This document shows positions 37,709 to 45,101 of a stretch of DNA of 64,000 bases, in pieces. Positions within the stretch are counted from its first letter, which is position 1. Every line of letters starts with the position of its first letter. A model generated the notes under the pieces. It had not been told where the DNA came from. It ran no database searches and saw only the letters and a program-made list of their open reading frames with translations. Origin of the DNA: Serinibacter arcticus (GTDB lineage Bacteria > Actinomycetota > Actinomycetes > Actinomycetales > Beutenbergiaceae); assembly GCF_003121705.1 (NCBI RefSeq), contig NZ_PYHR01000002.1, positions 310,001 to 374,000 of the forward strand. Reading direction: 5' to 3'. The translations under genes and the position numbers were made by a program.

Positions 37709-39979
37709 TCAGTGGGTGGGGTCCACCGCCACGGCCTCCATCACCGGCTGCAGCGCGAGCCACCACTGGTCGCGCGGACGGTTGAACGTCGGGTCGACCA
37801 GCTCGGGCATCCGGGTGAACGGGAGCGTCGCGAGCCGGCCGTCCCGCTGTCCGACGAACCCCCACTCGTGAGTCCCCGCGTCGAGCTGGGTGGAGAGCCA
37901 GTCGACGCAGTAGGCCGCGAGGCGGGTCGCGTGGATCCTGTCGAACGGCGTCGGGTTGCCGCCCTGCTGCAGGTGGCCCAGGACCATCGGCCGGACGTCG
38001 TACGCACCGCCCGACTCCTCGGCGAAGAGCTGGCACAGGAACTCGGTGGTGTAGCCCACCGAGGCGTTCTCGTTGCGGATCGCGAGGTGGAAGCGGCGCC
38101 CGGCGCGGAACGAGCGGCCCATGTCCTCGACGTCGTCCGCGAGGTCGGCCAGCCGCACGCCGTTCTCGTGCAGGTAGACCTTCTCCGCGCCCACCGACAT
38201 GGCGCCGACCAGCGACAGGAAACCGCAGTAGCGGCCCATGATCTCGACGACGAAGCACCGCCGCGACGCCTTGGCCGACTGCTTGAGGCGGTCGACGGCG
38301 GAGACGATCTCGTTCAGCGCGGTGTCGGCCCCGATGGTCATCTCCCAGCCCGCGAGGTTGTTGTCGATCGTGGTCGGCAGGGCGATCGCCGGGATGCGGA
38401 AGCCGGGGTAGCGGTCGCGCTCGGCCAGCATGCGGTGCAGCGACTCGTACGCCCGGTGACCGCCGATCACCAGCAGCGCGTCGACCTTCTCGTTCTCCAG
38501 CGCCCGGCTCACGGCGTAGAACTGCTCGACGGTCGGGACGCTCCGGCCGGTGCCCAGCTCGGCGCCACCCACGGCGAGCCAGTCGTCGACGTCGCCCCAG
38601 GCGAGCTCGTCGATCTCGGCGTCGATGAGGCCCTGGAAGCTGCCCCGCACCCCGAGCATCGTGTGCCCGCGCGACATGCCGAACCGGACGGCCGCTCGGA
38701 CGGCGGAGTTCATCCCGGGCGCGAGCCCGCCCGCGTGCATGATGGCGATCCGTCGGCTCGGAGCCACGTCGGTCGGCGCCACCTGGGCGATCCCCTCGAA
38801 GACGCGCACCATCTCGGTGAACGACGAGCCGCGCATCGCCATGGCCTCGTCGTAGCGCCCGGCGTCGATGAGGCGGGGGATCTCGCGGGTCGCCTCGACG
38901 GCGTCCATCAGCGGGGTCAGGTGCACCCGGTTGCTGCGGACCCCGACGAGCTGCGGCTCGTGGTCCGGGCCGGCCTCCAGCACCTCGAGCGCGGCGGCGT
39001 GGCCGACGAGGGTGGGCATCCAGCGGTCGTAGGCCGAGGGAGCGCCACCGCGCTGCACGTGACCGAGGATCGTGACGCGGGTGTCCTCGCCGAGCCGTTC
39101 CTCGAGCATGTCGCGCACGCCCTGGCTCGTGATCGGGGCGCCGTCGCGGTCCCTGGCACCCTCGGCCACGACGACGATGCTGTCGCGCCGCCCGGCGGCC
39201 CGGCCGGCGCGCAGACGCTCGCACATCTCGTCCTCCCAGCCGGGCGGCGGCGGGTTCTCCGGGATCATCACGTAGTCGGCGCCGCCGGCGATCGCGCTCA
39301 TCAGCGCGAGGTACCCGCAGTGCCGTCCCATGACCTCCACGACGAACGAGCGCTGGTGGGAGGCCGCGGTGCTCGAGAGGGCATCGATCGCCTCGATGAT
39401 CCGGTGCAGGGCCGAGTCGGCGCCGACCGTCATGTCCGTCCCGACCATGTCGTTGTCGATCGAGCCCACGACGCCGGCGATCACCAGGTGGGAGTGGCGG
39501 CGCGCGAGGTCGGGCGTGATCCGGTCGGACTCGACGAGCTCGTCCAGGAGCCCGATCCACTCGGCGCGGAAGAGGTCGGCGCCCGACAGCGAGCCGTCGC
39601 CCCCGATCACGACGAGGCGGTCGATCCCGCGCTGCACGAGGTTGGCGGCGGCCTTGAGCCGGCCCTCCCTGGTGCGGAACTCGACCGAGCGGGCCGTCCC
39701 GATCACGGTGCCGCCGCGGTGCTGGATCGAACCGACCGAGCCCCAGTCGAACCGCTGGATCGCGTCGCCCCCGTCGATCAGGCCCTGCAGACCCTCGTAC
39801 ACCGCATACACGTCCGCCCCCGCGCCGATCGCGGTGCGCACGACGGCGCGGACGACACCGTTCATCCCCTGGGCGTCGCCGCCCGAGGTGAGGACCGCGA
39901 CGGCCGGTCGACGGCCTGAGCCCTCGTTCGACGTCGTGCCCCGGCCCGTTCCCGAGGCGGCGGTCGTGGTGCTGTCCAT
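37709..39979 (-). CDS. pfkA: Two-domain (eukaryote-type) 6-phosphofructokinase
   Basis: Phosphorylates fructose 6-phosphate. At 756 residues it is two PFK domains fused in tandem, like eukaryotic ATP-PFK and unlike the usual 320-340-residue bacterial enzyme. The N-half (about 25-400) has the intact ATP site GGDGS (126-130) and catalytic SIDNDMVGTD (173-182). The C-half (about 408-750) keeps the fold (IAIMHAGGLAPGMNSAV, TIGADTALNEI) but has GGHRA at 506-510 in place of GGDGS and TIDNN in place of TIDND, so it is probably regulatory. ATG 39979 has AAGGGA about 9 nt upstream. It is monocistronic on the minus strand. Confidence 0.92.
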   Translation of the reverse strand: MDSTTTAASGTGRGTTSNEGSGRRPAVAVLTSGGDAQGMNGVVRAVVRTAIGAGADVYAVYEGLQGLIDGGDAIQRFDWGSVGSIQHRGGTVIGTARSVEFRTREGRLKAAANLVQRGIDRLVVIGGDGSLSGADLFRAEWIGLLDELVESDRITPDLARRHSHLVIAGVVGSIDNDMVGTDMTVGADSALHRIIEAIDALSSTAASHQRSFVVEVMGRHCGYLALMSAIAGGADYVMIPENPPPPGWEDEMCERLRAGRAAGRRDSIVVVAEGARDRDGAPITSQGVRDMLEERLGEDTRVTILGHVQRGGAPSAYDRWMPTLVGHAAALEVLEAGPDHEPQLVGVRSNRVHLTPLMDAVEATREIPRLIDAGRYDEAMAMRGSSFTEMVRVFEGIAQVAPTDVAPSRRIAIMHAGGLAPGMNSAVRAAVRFGMSRGHTMLGVRGSFQGLIDAEIDELAWGDVDDWLAVGGAELGTGRSVPTVEQFYAVSRALENEKVDALLVIGGHRAYESLHRMLAERDRYPGFRIPAIALPTTIDNNLAGWEMTIGADTALNEIVSAVDRLKQSAKASRRCFVVEIMGRYCGFLSLVGAMSVGAEKVYLHENGVRLADLADDVEDMGRSFRAGRRFHLAIRNENASVGYTTEFLCQLFAEESGGAYDVRPMVLGHLQQGGNPTPFDRIHATRLAAYCVDWLSTQLDAGTHEWGFVGQRDGRLATLPFTRMPELVDPTFNRPRDQWWLALQPVMEAVAVDPTH

Positions 39980-40012
39980 GCGTCATCCCTTGCTCGACCA
40001 GTGGCTCGTTCG

Positions 40013-40018
40013 ACCCTA
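40013..40018 (-). promoter_or_regulatory. Putative -10 (TAGGGT) of pfkA
   Basis: TAGGGT on the minus strand lies 33 nt before ATG 39979, leaving a leader of about 27 nt with an AAGGGA ribosome-binding site. Confidence 0.4.
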
Positions 40019-40130
40019 TTCCAGCCCGTCGTACCGCACGCACCGACGAAGGTCCCGGCACGTGAACGTTGCGTTTCGTCCCGCCCTCGTCCGCGCCGTC
40101 CGGGGTGCGGGGTGCGGGGGAGGACTGGGC

Positions 40131-40136
40131 TAGGTT
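40131..40136 (+). promoter_or_regulatory. -10 hexamer TAGGTT of the flavoprotein gene
   Basis: TAGGTT ends 6 nt before GTG 40143 with no ribosome-binding site. Confidence 0.5.
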
Positions 40137-40142
40137 CGGACG

Positions 40143-41462
40143 GTGCCCCTGCCGTCCCCGCCCGCCACCGCGACCGTCGTCGGCGGCGGACCGGCCGGCC
40201 TGATCGCCGCCGAGGTCCTCGCCGGGGCGGGGCTCGCCGTCACGGTCCTCGACCGGATGCCGTCGGTGGGACGCAAGCTGCTGATCGCGGGGCACGGGGG
40301 CCTCAACATCACCCACTCGGAACCCCTGCCGGGCTTCGTCCAGCGGTACGGCTCCGCCGCCCCGCGGATCGCCCCGATGCTGGAGGCGTTCTCGCCGGAG
40401 GATCTGCGCGCGTGGTGCGAGGACCTGGGGGAGCCGACGTTCGTCGGGTCCAGCCGCCGGGTGTTCCCGCAGTCCTTCCGGGCGAACAAGCTCCACCGCG
40501 CGTGGCTCGCCCGGCTGGCGGAGCTCGGCGTCGAGATCCGGACGCGCCACCGGTGGACGGGCTGGGCGGAGGACGCCGGGCCCGACGGCGGCGACGGCGT
40601 CTCCCGGGGCGGTACCGCGACCCGGGCGCGCGCCGTCCGCGCGACGGCGGCCGACGGCGTCGAGCACGTCCTCGACTCCGACGTCGTCGTCCTGGCCCTC
40701 GGGGGCGGCTCGTGGCCGCAGCTCGGGTCGGACGGGAGCTGGACCGACCTGCTGCGGAAGCGCGGCCTGGCGGTGACGGCGCTGCGTCCCGCGAACGTCG
40801 GCGTCCGGGTGCCGTGGACCCCGCTCTACGCCGAGCGGTTCGCGGGGGTCCCGCTCAAGCACCTCGCGCTCACCGTCAGGGGCGCGGGCGCCCCCGCGGT
40901 TCCCGGCGACGCCATGATCACGGCCGAGGGCCTCGAGGGCGGCCCCGTCTACGCCGTCGGTGCCGCGATCCGCCGGGCGCTGGACGCCGACGGTCGGTGC
41001 GTCGTCGAGCTCGACCTCCGCCCTGACCTCACGGTCGCCGAGCTCGAGGCGCGGCTGCGGCGTCGTCGGCCCAAGGACTCGACCTCCAGCTGGCTGCGCC
41101 GCTCCGTGGGCCTCGACCCCGCGTCGGTCGGGCTGCTGCGCGAGGCGACGGCGGGCGCGATCCCGGGCGATGCCGGGGCGGTCGCCGCGCTCGTGAAGGC
41201 GGTCCCGGTCGAGACGAGGGGCACGATGCCGCTGGCGAAGGCGATCTCCAGCGCCGGCGGCCTCGCGTGGACCGAGGTGGACGATGCGCTCATGCTGCGG
41301 ACGCTGCCCGGCACGTTCGTGGCGGGCGAGATGCTCGACTGGGAGGCGCCGACCGGCGGCTACCTGCTGCAGGCCTCGTACAGCTCGGGGGTGGTCGCGG
41401 CACGCGGGGCGCTGGCCTGGCTGGGGCGTCGTGAGACGCCTCGGGGGCGAGTGGGGGAGTGA
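40143..41462 (+). CDS. TIGR03862-type HI0933/BaiN-family flavoprotein
   Basis: FAD-dependent protein of 439 residues. The dinucleotide motif ATVVGGGPAGLIAAEVL is at the N-terminus, followed by RKLLIAGHGGLNITHSEP, the family's flavin-binding signature. Later landmarks are VVLALGGGSWPQLGSDGSW, ISSAGGLAWTEVDDAL and FVAGEMLDWEAPTGGYLLQ, the last two closing the FAD site. Members of the wider family include the bile-acid reductase BaiN, but most have no known substrate. GTG 40143 is placed by the TAGGTT element. Confidence 0.87.
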   Translation: MPLPSPPATATVVGGGPAGLIAAEVLAGAGLAVTVLDRMPSVGRKLLIAGHGGLNITHSEPLPGFVQRYGSAAPRIAPMLEAFSPEDLRAWCEDLGEPTFVGSSRRVFPQSFRANKLHRAWLARLAELGVEIRTRHRWTGWAEDAGPDGGDGVSRGGTATRARAVRATAADGVEHVLDSDVVVLALGGGSWPQLGSDGSWTDLLRKRGLAVTALRPANVGVRVPWTPLYAERFAGVPLKHLALTVRGAGAPAVPGDAMITAEGLEGGPVYAVGAAIRRALDADGRCVVELDLRPDLTVAELEARLRRRRPKDSTSSWLRRSVGLDPASVGLLREATAGAIPGDAGAVAALVKAVPVETRGTMPLAKAISSAGGLAWTEVDDALMLRTLPGTFVAGEMLDWEAPTGGYLLQASYSSGVVAARGALAWLGRRETPRGRVGE

Positions 41463-41480
41463 CGTCCGTCACGAGTGGGG

Positions 41481-41554
41481 TGCCCCGGGAGGGATTCGAA
41501 CCCTCACTGTGCCGGGTTTGAGCCGACTGCCTCTGCCAGTTGGGCTACCGGGGC
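41481..41554 (-). tRNA. tRNA-Leu (anticodon CAA), short variable loop
   Basis: On the minus strand a 74-nt cloverleaf folds completely. The acceptor arms GCCCCGG/CCGGGGC pair fully, and the D arm begins GCCC. The anticodon stem GTCGG/CCGGC encloses loop CTCAAAC with anticodon CAA, read as leucine (codon UUG). The variable loop is only ACAGT, and the T arm is GAGGG-TTCGAAT-CCCTC. The discriminator is A, and CCA is not encoded. The missing long variable arm is unusual for tRNA-Leu, so a non-standard function or charging cannot be excluded. It is divergent from the ANTAR regulator. Confidence 0.9.
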
Positions 41555-41565
41555 CCGCGGGGGAC

Positions 41566-41571
41566 TAGGCT
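41566..41571 (+). promoter_or_regulatory. -10 hexamer TAGGCT of the ANTAR regulator
   Basis: TAGGCT ends 6 nt before GTG 41578, so the mRNA is probably leaderless. Confidence 0.6.
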
Positions 41572-41572
41572 A
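41567..41572 (-). promoter_or_regulatory. Putative -10 (TAGCCT) of tRNA-Leu
   Basis: On the minus strand TAGCCT ends 12 nt before the tRNA 5' end and overlaps the TAGGCT of the divergent gene by five bases. The two promoters would then share DNA. Confidence 0.35.
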
Positions 41573-41577
41573 CCGGG

Positions 41578-42243
41578 GTGAGCACCGAGAACGAGAATCC
41601 CGCAGCCGAGCCCGCCGACGACACGCTCGGGGCGACCGAGACCACCTCGGGCGGCGGGATCGGCAAGGGGCGCCGCGTCGTCGTCGCCGAGGACGAGGCG
41701 CTGATCCGCATGGACGTCGTCGAGACCCTCGTGGACGCCGGCTTCGACGTCGTCGGTGAGGCGGGCGACGGCGAGACCGCCGTGCAGCTCGCGACCGACC
41801 TCAAGCCCGACCTCGTCGTGATGGACGTGAAGATGCCCGTCCTCGACGGGATCTCCGCCGCCGAGCGCATCGGCCGCGACCGCATCGCGCCGGTCGTGCT
41901 GCTCACCGCCTTCTCGCAGACCGAGCTCGTCGAGCGCGCCCGCGACGCCGGCGCGATGGCGTACGTCGTCAAGCCGTTCACCCAGGCCGACCTCCTGCCC
42001 GCGATCGAGATCGCGCTGCACCGCCACGCGGAGATCGTCGCCCTGGAGAGCGAGGTCGCCGATCTCGCCGACCGCTTCGAGACCCGCAAGCGCGTCGACC
42101 GCGCCAAGGGTCTGCTGATGACCCGGATGGGTCTCACCGAGCCCGAGGCCTTCCGCTGGATCCAGAAGACCTCGATGGACCGCCGTCTCACCATGCGCGA
42201 GGTGGCCGACGCGGTCATCGACCAGGTGGGCGAGGACGAGTAG
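41578..42243 (+). CDS. ANTAR-domain response regulator (PdtaR-like)
   Basis: Two-component regulator that acts on RNA. The 221-residue protein has a disordered start (about 1-30), a receiver domain with acidic pair VVVAEDEALIRMD, phospho-acceptor Asp83 in DLVVMDVKMPVLDG, Thr in VLLTAFS and Lys in AYVVKPFTQADL. A coiled linker then leads to an ANTAR domain (RVDRAKGLLMTRMGLTEPEAF, RWIQKTSMDRRLTMREVADA). It resembles mycobacterial PdtaR, whose partner kinase PdtaS is not in this window. RNA targets of ANTAR proteins are hairpin pairs near terminators. Confidence 0.94.
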   Translation: MSTENENPAAEPADDTLGATETTSGGGIGKGRRVVVAEDEALIRMDVVETLVDAGFDVVGEAGDGETAVQLATDLKPDLVVMDVKMPVLDGISAAERIGRDRIAPVVLLTAFSQTELVERARDAGAMAYVVKPFTQADLLPAIEIALHRHAEIVALESEVADLADRFETRKRVDRAKGLLMTRMGLTEPEAFRWIQKTSMDRRLTMREVADAVIDQVGEDE

Positions 42244-42251
42244 TTCCACCC

Positions 42252-42269
42252 CGCTCCCGGGTGGGAGCG
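42252..42269 (+). terminator. Hairpin after the ANTAR gene
   Basis: CGCTCCC and GGGAGCG form a perfect 7-bp stem around loop GGGT, 8 bp after the stop codon. Confidence 0.5.
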
Positions 42270-42398
42270 TTACCGCATCGTTGTGAACTGTGATGGCAGC
42301 GTGACTGCTGCGACACATTCCCGACACACAACTGCGGTGTGCTTCCTTCTACGACCGCGCCGCTACCGGGCGGCAGGCCTTGAGAAGGAGACACCCAC

Positions 42399-43706
42399 AT
42401 GAACCGATCCATCGCGCGGGTCGCGGCGGTCGCGGGCGCAGTCGCGCTCGTCCTCGCCGCATGCAGCAGTGGCGAGTCCGGTGACGACACGACCGAGTCG
42501 GGTACCGCCTCGGAGACCACCGACGGCGGTGACGCGTCCGGTGAGGGCGGCGTCCTGCACATCGGCACGCTGCTCCCGGTGACGGGTTCGCTGGCCCAGC
42601 TCGGCCCGCCCGAGATCGCTGGCGTCGACCTGGCCGTGGCCGAGATCAACGAGGCCGGCGGCGTGTTCGGCTCCGACGTCGAGGTTACCCACACGGACTC
42701 CTCCGACACCGAGAACGCGGCCGTCGCCACGGAGTCGTCGCAGAACCTCATCTCCAGCGGCGTCCACGCCGTCATCGGTGCGGCCTCCTCCGGTGTGACG
42801 TTCAACGTCATCGACGACATCACGGGTGCCGGGATCGTCCAGATCTCCCCGGCCAACACCGCGACCGACCTGTCGGGCTACAGCGACTTCTACTTCCGCA
42901 CCGCGCCGCCGGACACCGTCCAGGGTGACGCGCTCGCGAACCTGATGATCGCCGACGGCGCCGCCAACGTCGCCACCATCGTCTTCAACGACCCGTACGG
43001 CACGTCGCTGCGCGACGTCGTCGAGGGCGTCGTGACCGAGGCCGGCGGCTCGCTCGTCTACGGCGCCGAGGGCAGCGAGTTCGACCCGAACGAGACGAAC
43101 TACTCCTCGATCGTGGCCGACACGATCGCGTCGGGCCCCGACGCGATCGCGATCATCGCCTTCACGACGCAGACCCCGCTCATCGTGCGCGAGCTTGTGG
43201 CGCAGGGCTGGGACATGAGCACGGTGTACTTCGTCGACGGCAACCTGCAGAACTTCGGCACCGAGGGCGACATCGGCTTCCCCGAGGGCACGCTCGACGG
43301 TGCGAAGGCCACCCTCCCGGGCGCCTTCCCGACCGCCGACTTCCAGGAGCGTCTGGCGACCGTCAACGCCAACCTGAACGACTACTCCTACGCGGCCGAG
43401 TCCTACGACGCCACGATGCTCGCGGCTCTCGCGGCGCTCAAGGGTGGCGAGGCCTCCGGTGAGGCCATCCAGGCCAACATGGCGGCCGTCTCGGGCGTCG
43501 ACGGTGGCACCGAGTGCACCGGCTGGGTCGAGTGCTCGGAGCTCATCGAGGCCGGCGACGACATCTCCTACCAGGCCGTCTCCGGTGTGGGGCCGTTCAA
43601 CGAGGCCAACGACCCGTCGTCGGCCGCCATCGGCATCTACCAGTTCGGCCCGTCGAACGAGTACGAGTTCGTCGAGTCGGTCCAGGGTGAGGTTCCCTCC
43701 TCCTGA
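42399..43706 (+). CDS. livJ: Branched-chain amino-acid ABC transporter substrate-binding lipoprotein
   Basis: Type I periplasmic-binding protein (Leu/Ile/Val-binding family) anchored to the membrane. The 435-residue protein has lipobox LAAC (Cys22), then an acidic Ser/Thr/Gly linker to about residue 50, and the binding fold starting HIGTLLPVTGSLAQLGPPEI. AVIGAASSGVTFNVIDD matches the ligand-contact loop of the family. ATG 42399 has AGAAGGAG about 8 nt upstream. The ABC permeases and ATPases are on the opposite strand downstream, convergent with this gene. The exact substrate is not certain. Confidence 0.9.
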   Translation: MNRSIARVAAVAGAVALVLAACSSGESGDDTTESGTASETTDGGDASGEGGVLHIGTLLPVTGSLAQLGPPEIAGVDLAVAEINEAGGVFGSDVEVTHTDSSDTENAAVATESSQNLISSGVHAVIGAASSGVTFNVIDDITGAGIVQISPANTATDLSGYSDFYFRTAPPDTVQGDALANLMIADGAANVATIVFNDPYGTSLRDVVEGVVTEAGGSLVYGAEGSEFDPNETNYSSIVADTIASGPDAIAIIAFTTQTPLIVRELVAQGWDMSTVYFVDGNLQNFGTEGDIGFPEGTLDGAKATLPGAFPTADFQERLATVNANLNDYSYAAESYDATMLAALAALKGGEASGEAIQANMAAVSGVDGGTECTGWVECSELIEAGDDISYQAVSGVGPFNEANDPSSAAIGIYQFGPSNEYEFVESVQGEVPSS

Positions 43707-43726
43707 TCCGCTGAACCAGCAGTGAC

Positions 43727-43760
43727 GAGAGGCCCCGGTGCTACGGCACCGGGGCCTCTC
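43727..43760 (+). terminator. Terminator hairpin after livJ
   Basis: A perfect 15-bp stem with arms GAGAGGCCCCGGTGC and GCACCGGGGCCTCTC encloses loop TACG, 21 bp after the livJ stop. It has no U-tract, but its stability makes it the likely end of the livJ transcript. Confidence 0.75.
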
Positions 43761-43769
43761 GCCGTCCCC

Positions 43770-43813
43770 GGCAGCAACCACCCCCTCGTACGGCAGCAGG
43801 CGCCCCCTCGCGG
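43770..43813 (-). repeat. Two 22-bp units (reverse orientation), livJ-livF gap
   Basis: Two contiguous 22-bp units of the family seen at dop-pup lie at 43770-43791 and 43792-43813. Each has GGCAGCA then a CCCCC core and TCG. They belong to a 591-bp gene-free gap (43707-44297) that holds only terminators and these repeats. Confidence 0.75.
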
Positions 43814-43864
43814 GACGCCCGAGGTCGTCCTGACGGTCCCGGACCGCAGGGCGCGGGACGTCGT

Positions 43865-43907
43865 CGTCGAGGGGGTGGCTGTCGTCCCTCCGGGGGCGGT
43901 TCCGGCA
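43865..43907 (+). repeat. Two degenerate units (forward orientation)
   Basis: Two degenerate forward units with G-runs at 43871 and 43892, 21 bp apart, face the reverse pair at 43770-43813. They are separated from it by 51 bp. Confidence 0.55.
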
Positions 43908-43947
43908 CGACGGCGCTCGTCACCCTGGGAGGTGAGGGGCGTCGTCG
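43906..43947. terminator. Degenerate hairpin after the first forward units
   Basis: Arms reading CACGACGGCGCTCGTCACC and GGTGAGGGGCGTCGTCG pair with one mismatch and two wobbles around a 6-nt loop. It resembles the perfect hairpin at 44231-44270 and looks like a decayed copy. Confidence 0.45.
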
Positions 43948-44017
43948 CGCGTGGCTGCGCGCGCCGGTTGAGGCACCGTCGCTGTCGACTGCAGCGACGT
44001 CGGGCAAGGCCCGCCCG

Positions 44018-44105
44018 CGTCAGGAGGTCCCCCTCGTTTGTCTGCAACGACCCCCTAGTACGGCAGCAAACACCCCCTGGAGCGGCAGCAACTACCCCCT
44101 CGAGC
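44018..44105 (-). repeat. Four 22-bp units (reverse orientation)
   Basis: Four contiguous units at exactly 22-bp spacing begin at 44018, 44040, 44062 and 44084, with CCCCC at the same offset in each. The last two share GGCAGCAA and CCCCCT cores. They face the forward set at 44158 across 52 bp. Confidence 0.8.
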
Positions 44106-44157
44106 TAGTCGTGGGGGAGCAGGGTCGACATGAAGAGGGGCGCCTGGGCGCGGGACC

Positions 44158-44223
44158 TCTGGAGGGGGTGGTTGTTGCCCCCTTGGGGGGTGGTTGTTGA
44201 CGTACCCGGGGGTGGTTGTGGGA
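44158..44223 (+). repeat. Three 22-bp units (forward orientation)
   Basis: Three contiguous 22-bp units (44158, 44180, 44202), each with GGGGGTGGTTGT, a variant of the GGGGGTACTTC core. They form an inverted partner to the four units at 44018-44105 and end 7 bp before the hairpin at 44231. Confidence 0.8.
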
Positions 44224-44230
44224 CGGACGA

Positions 44231-44270
44231 CGACGGCGCCCGTCACCTCGGGAGGTGACGGGCGCCGTCG
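44231..44270 (-). terminator. Terminator hairpin of the liv operon
   Basis: A perfect 19-bp stem has arms CGACGGCGCCCGTCACCTC and GAGGTGACGGGCGCCGTCG around GG (the real loop must be larger). It lies 27 bp past the livF stop on the minus strand and ends the liv transcript. Its arm sequence recurs at 60852 and, decayed, at 43906. Confidence 0.75.
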
Positions 44271-44297
44271 TGCGTGGCTGGGTGGGGTGCGCCGCGC

Positions 44298-45101
44298 TCA
44301 GGCACCCTTGTCGGCGTCGCGCGCGGCGTCGACGTCGGTCGCCAGGGTGCCGAGGTAGAGCTCGATGACCTTGGGGTCGTTCATGAGCTCGCGCCCCGGC
44401 CCGGAGTAGGCGTTGCGGCCCTGGTCGAGCACGTAGGCCCGGTCGCAGATCTGCAGCGCCCGGCGAGCGTTCTGCTCGACGATGATGACCGAGACGCCCG
44501 CCCGGTTGATGCGGCGGGTCCGCAGGAACGCCTCGTCCTGACGCACGGGGGAGAGGCCGGCGGACGGCTCGTCGAGCAGGATGACGGACGGCTCGGGCAT
44601 GAGCGCCCGCGCCATCGCGACCATCTGCCGCTCACCGCCGGACAGGGCGCCCGCACGCTGCTTGCGGCGCTTGCCCAGCTCCGGGAAGAGGTCGATGACG
44701 GCCTCCACGCGCTCGGCGAACTTCGCCGGCGACTGGTACACCCCCATCTGCAGGTTCTCCTCGATCGTCAGGCTCGGGAAGACGTTGTTCGTCTGCGGCA
44801 CGAAGCCGACCCCGCGCTTCACCAGCGAGTCCGCGCGCAGGTTGGTGATGGGCTCGCCCTTGAGGGTCAGCGACCCCGACCGGATGTTCACCAGGCCGAA
44901 CAGCGCCTTCAGCAGAGTGGACTTGCCGGCGCCGTTCGGGCCGATGATGCCGACGAGCTCGCCCGGGTGCAGCACGAGGGAGCAGCCCTGGAGGATGTTG
45001 ACGCCGGGCAGGTACCCGGCCTCGAGGTTGTCGGCGTGGAGCAGCGGTTCACCCGCCGGTGCACCGCGGTGCACCTGACTCGCGTCGATCGTCTCGCTCA
45101 C
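44298..45101 (-). CDS. livF: Branched-chain amino-acid ABC transporter ATPase LivF-like
   Basis: One of the two ATPases of the HAAT-type importer. The 267-residue protein has Walker A GIIGPNGAGKST, Q-loop FVPQTNNVFPSLT, signature LSGGERQMVAMARAL and Walker B VILLDEPSAGLSP, plus the switch His replaced by Gln in VIIVEQNARRAL as in LivF proteins generally. GTG 45101 overlaps the livG stop by four bases. It is the last gene of a minus-strand operon livH-livM-livG-livF that ends at the hairpin at 44231. Confidence 0.92.
   Translation of the reverse strand: MSETIDASQVHRGAPAGEPLLHADNLEAGYLPGVNILQGCSLVLHPGELVGIIGPNGAGKSTLLKALFGLVNIRSGSLTLKGEPITNLRADSLVKRGVGFVPQTNNVFPSLTIEENLQMGVYQSPAKFAERVEAVIDLFPELGKRRKQRAGALSGGERQMVAMARALMPEPSVILLDEPSAGLSPVRQDEAFLRTRRINRAGVSVIIVEQNARRALQICDRAYVLDQGRNAYSGPGRELMNDPKVIELYLGTLATDVDAARDADKGA

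Noticed and set aside
37671-40862. Very long open frames overlapping known genes (for example 1063 codons over pfkA, 1063 codons antisense to gltB, 894 codons antisense to trmI)
   Set aside because: They show Arg/Gly/Ala/Pro-rich shadow composition without domains and lie on clearly conserved genes; high GC removes stop codons by chance.
42296-42374. Two hexaloop hairpins before livJ (GCAGC-GTGACT-GCTGC and GCCGC-TACCGG-GCGGC) as an ANTAR target
   Set aside because: ANTAR targets need A at position 1 and G at position 4 of each loop and a short linker; neither loop fits, and the hairpins are about 48 nt apart.
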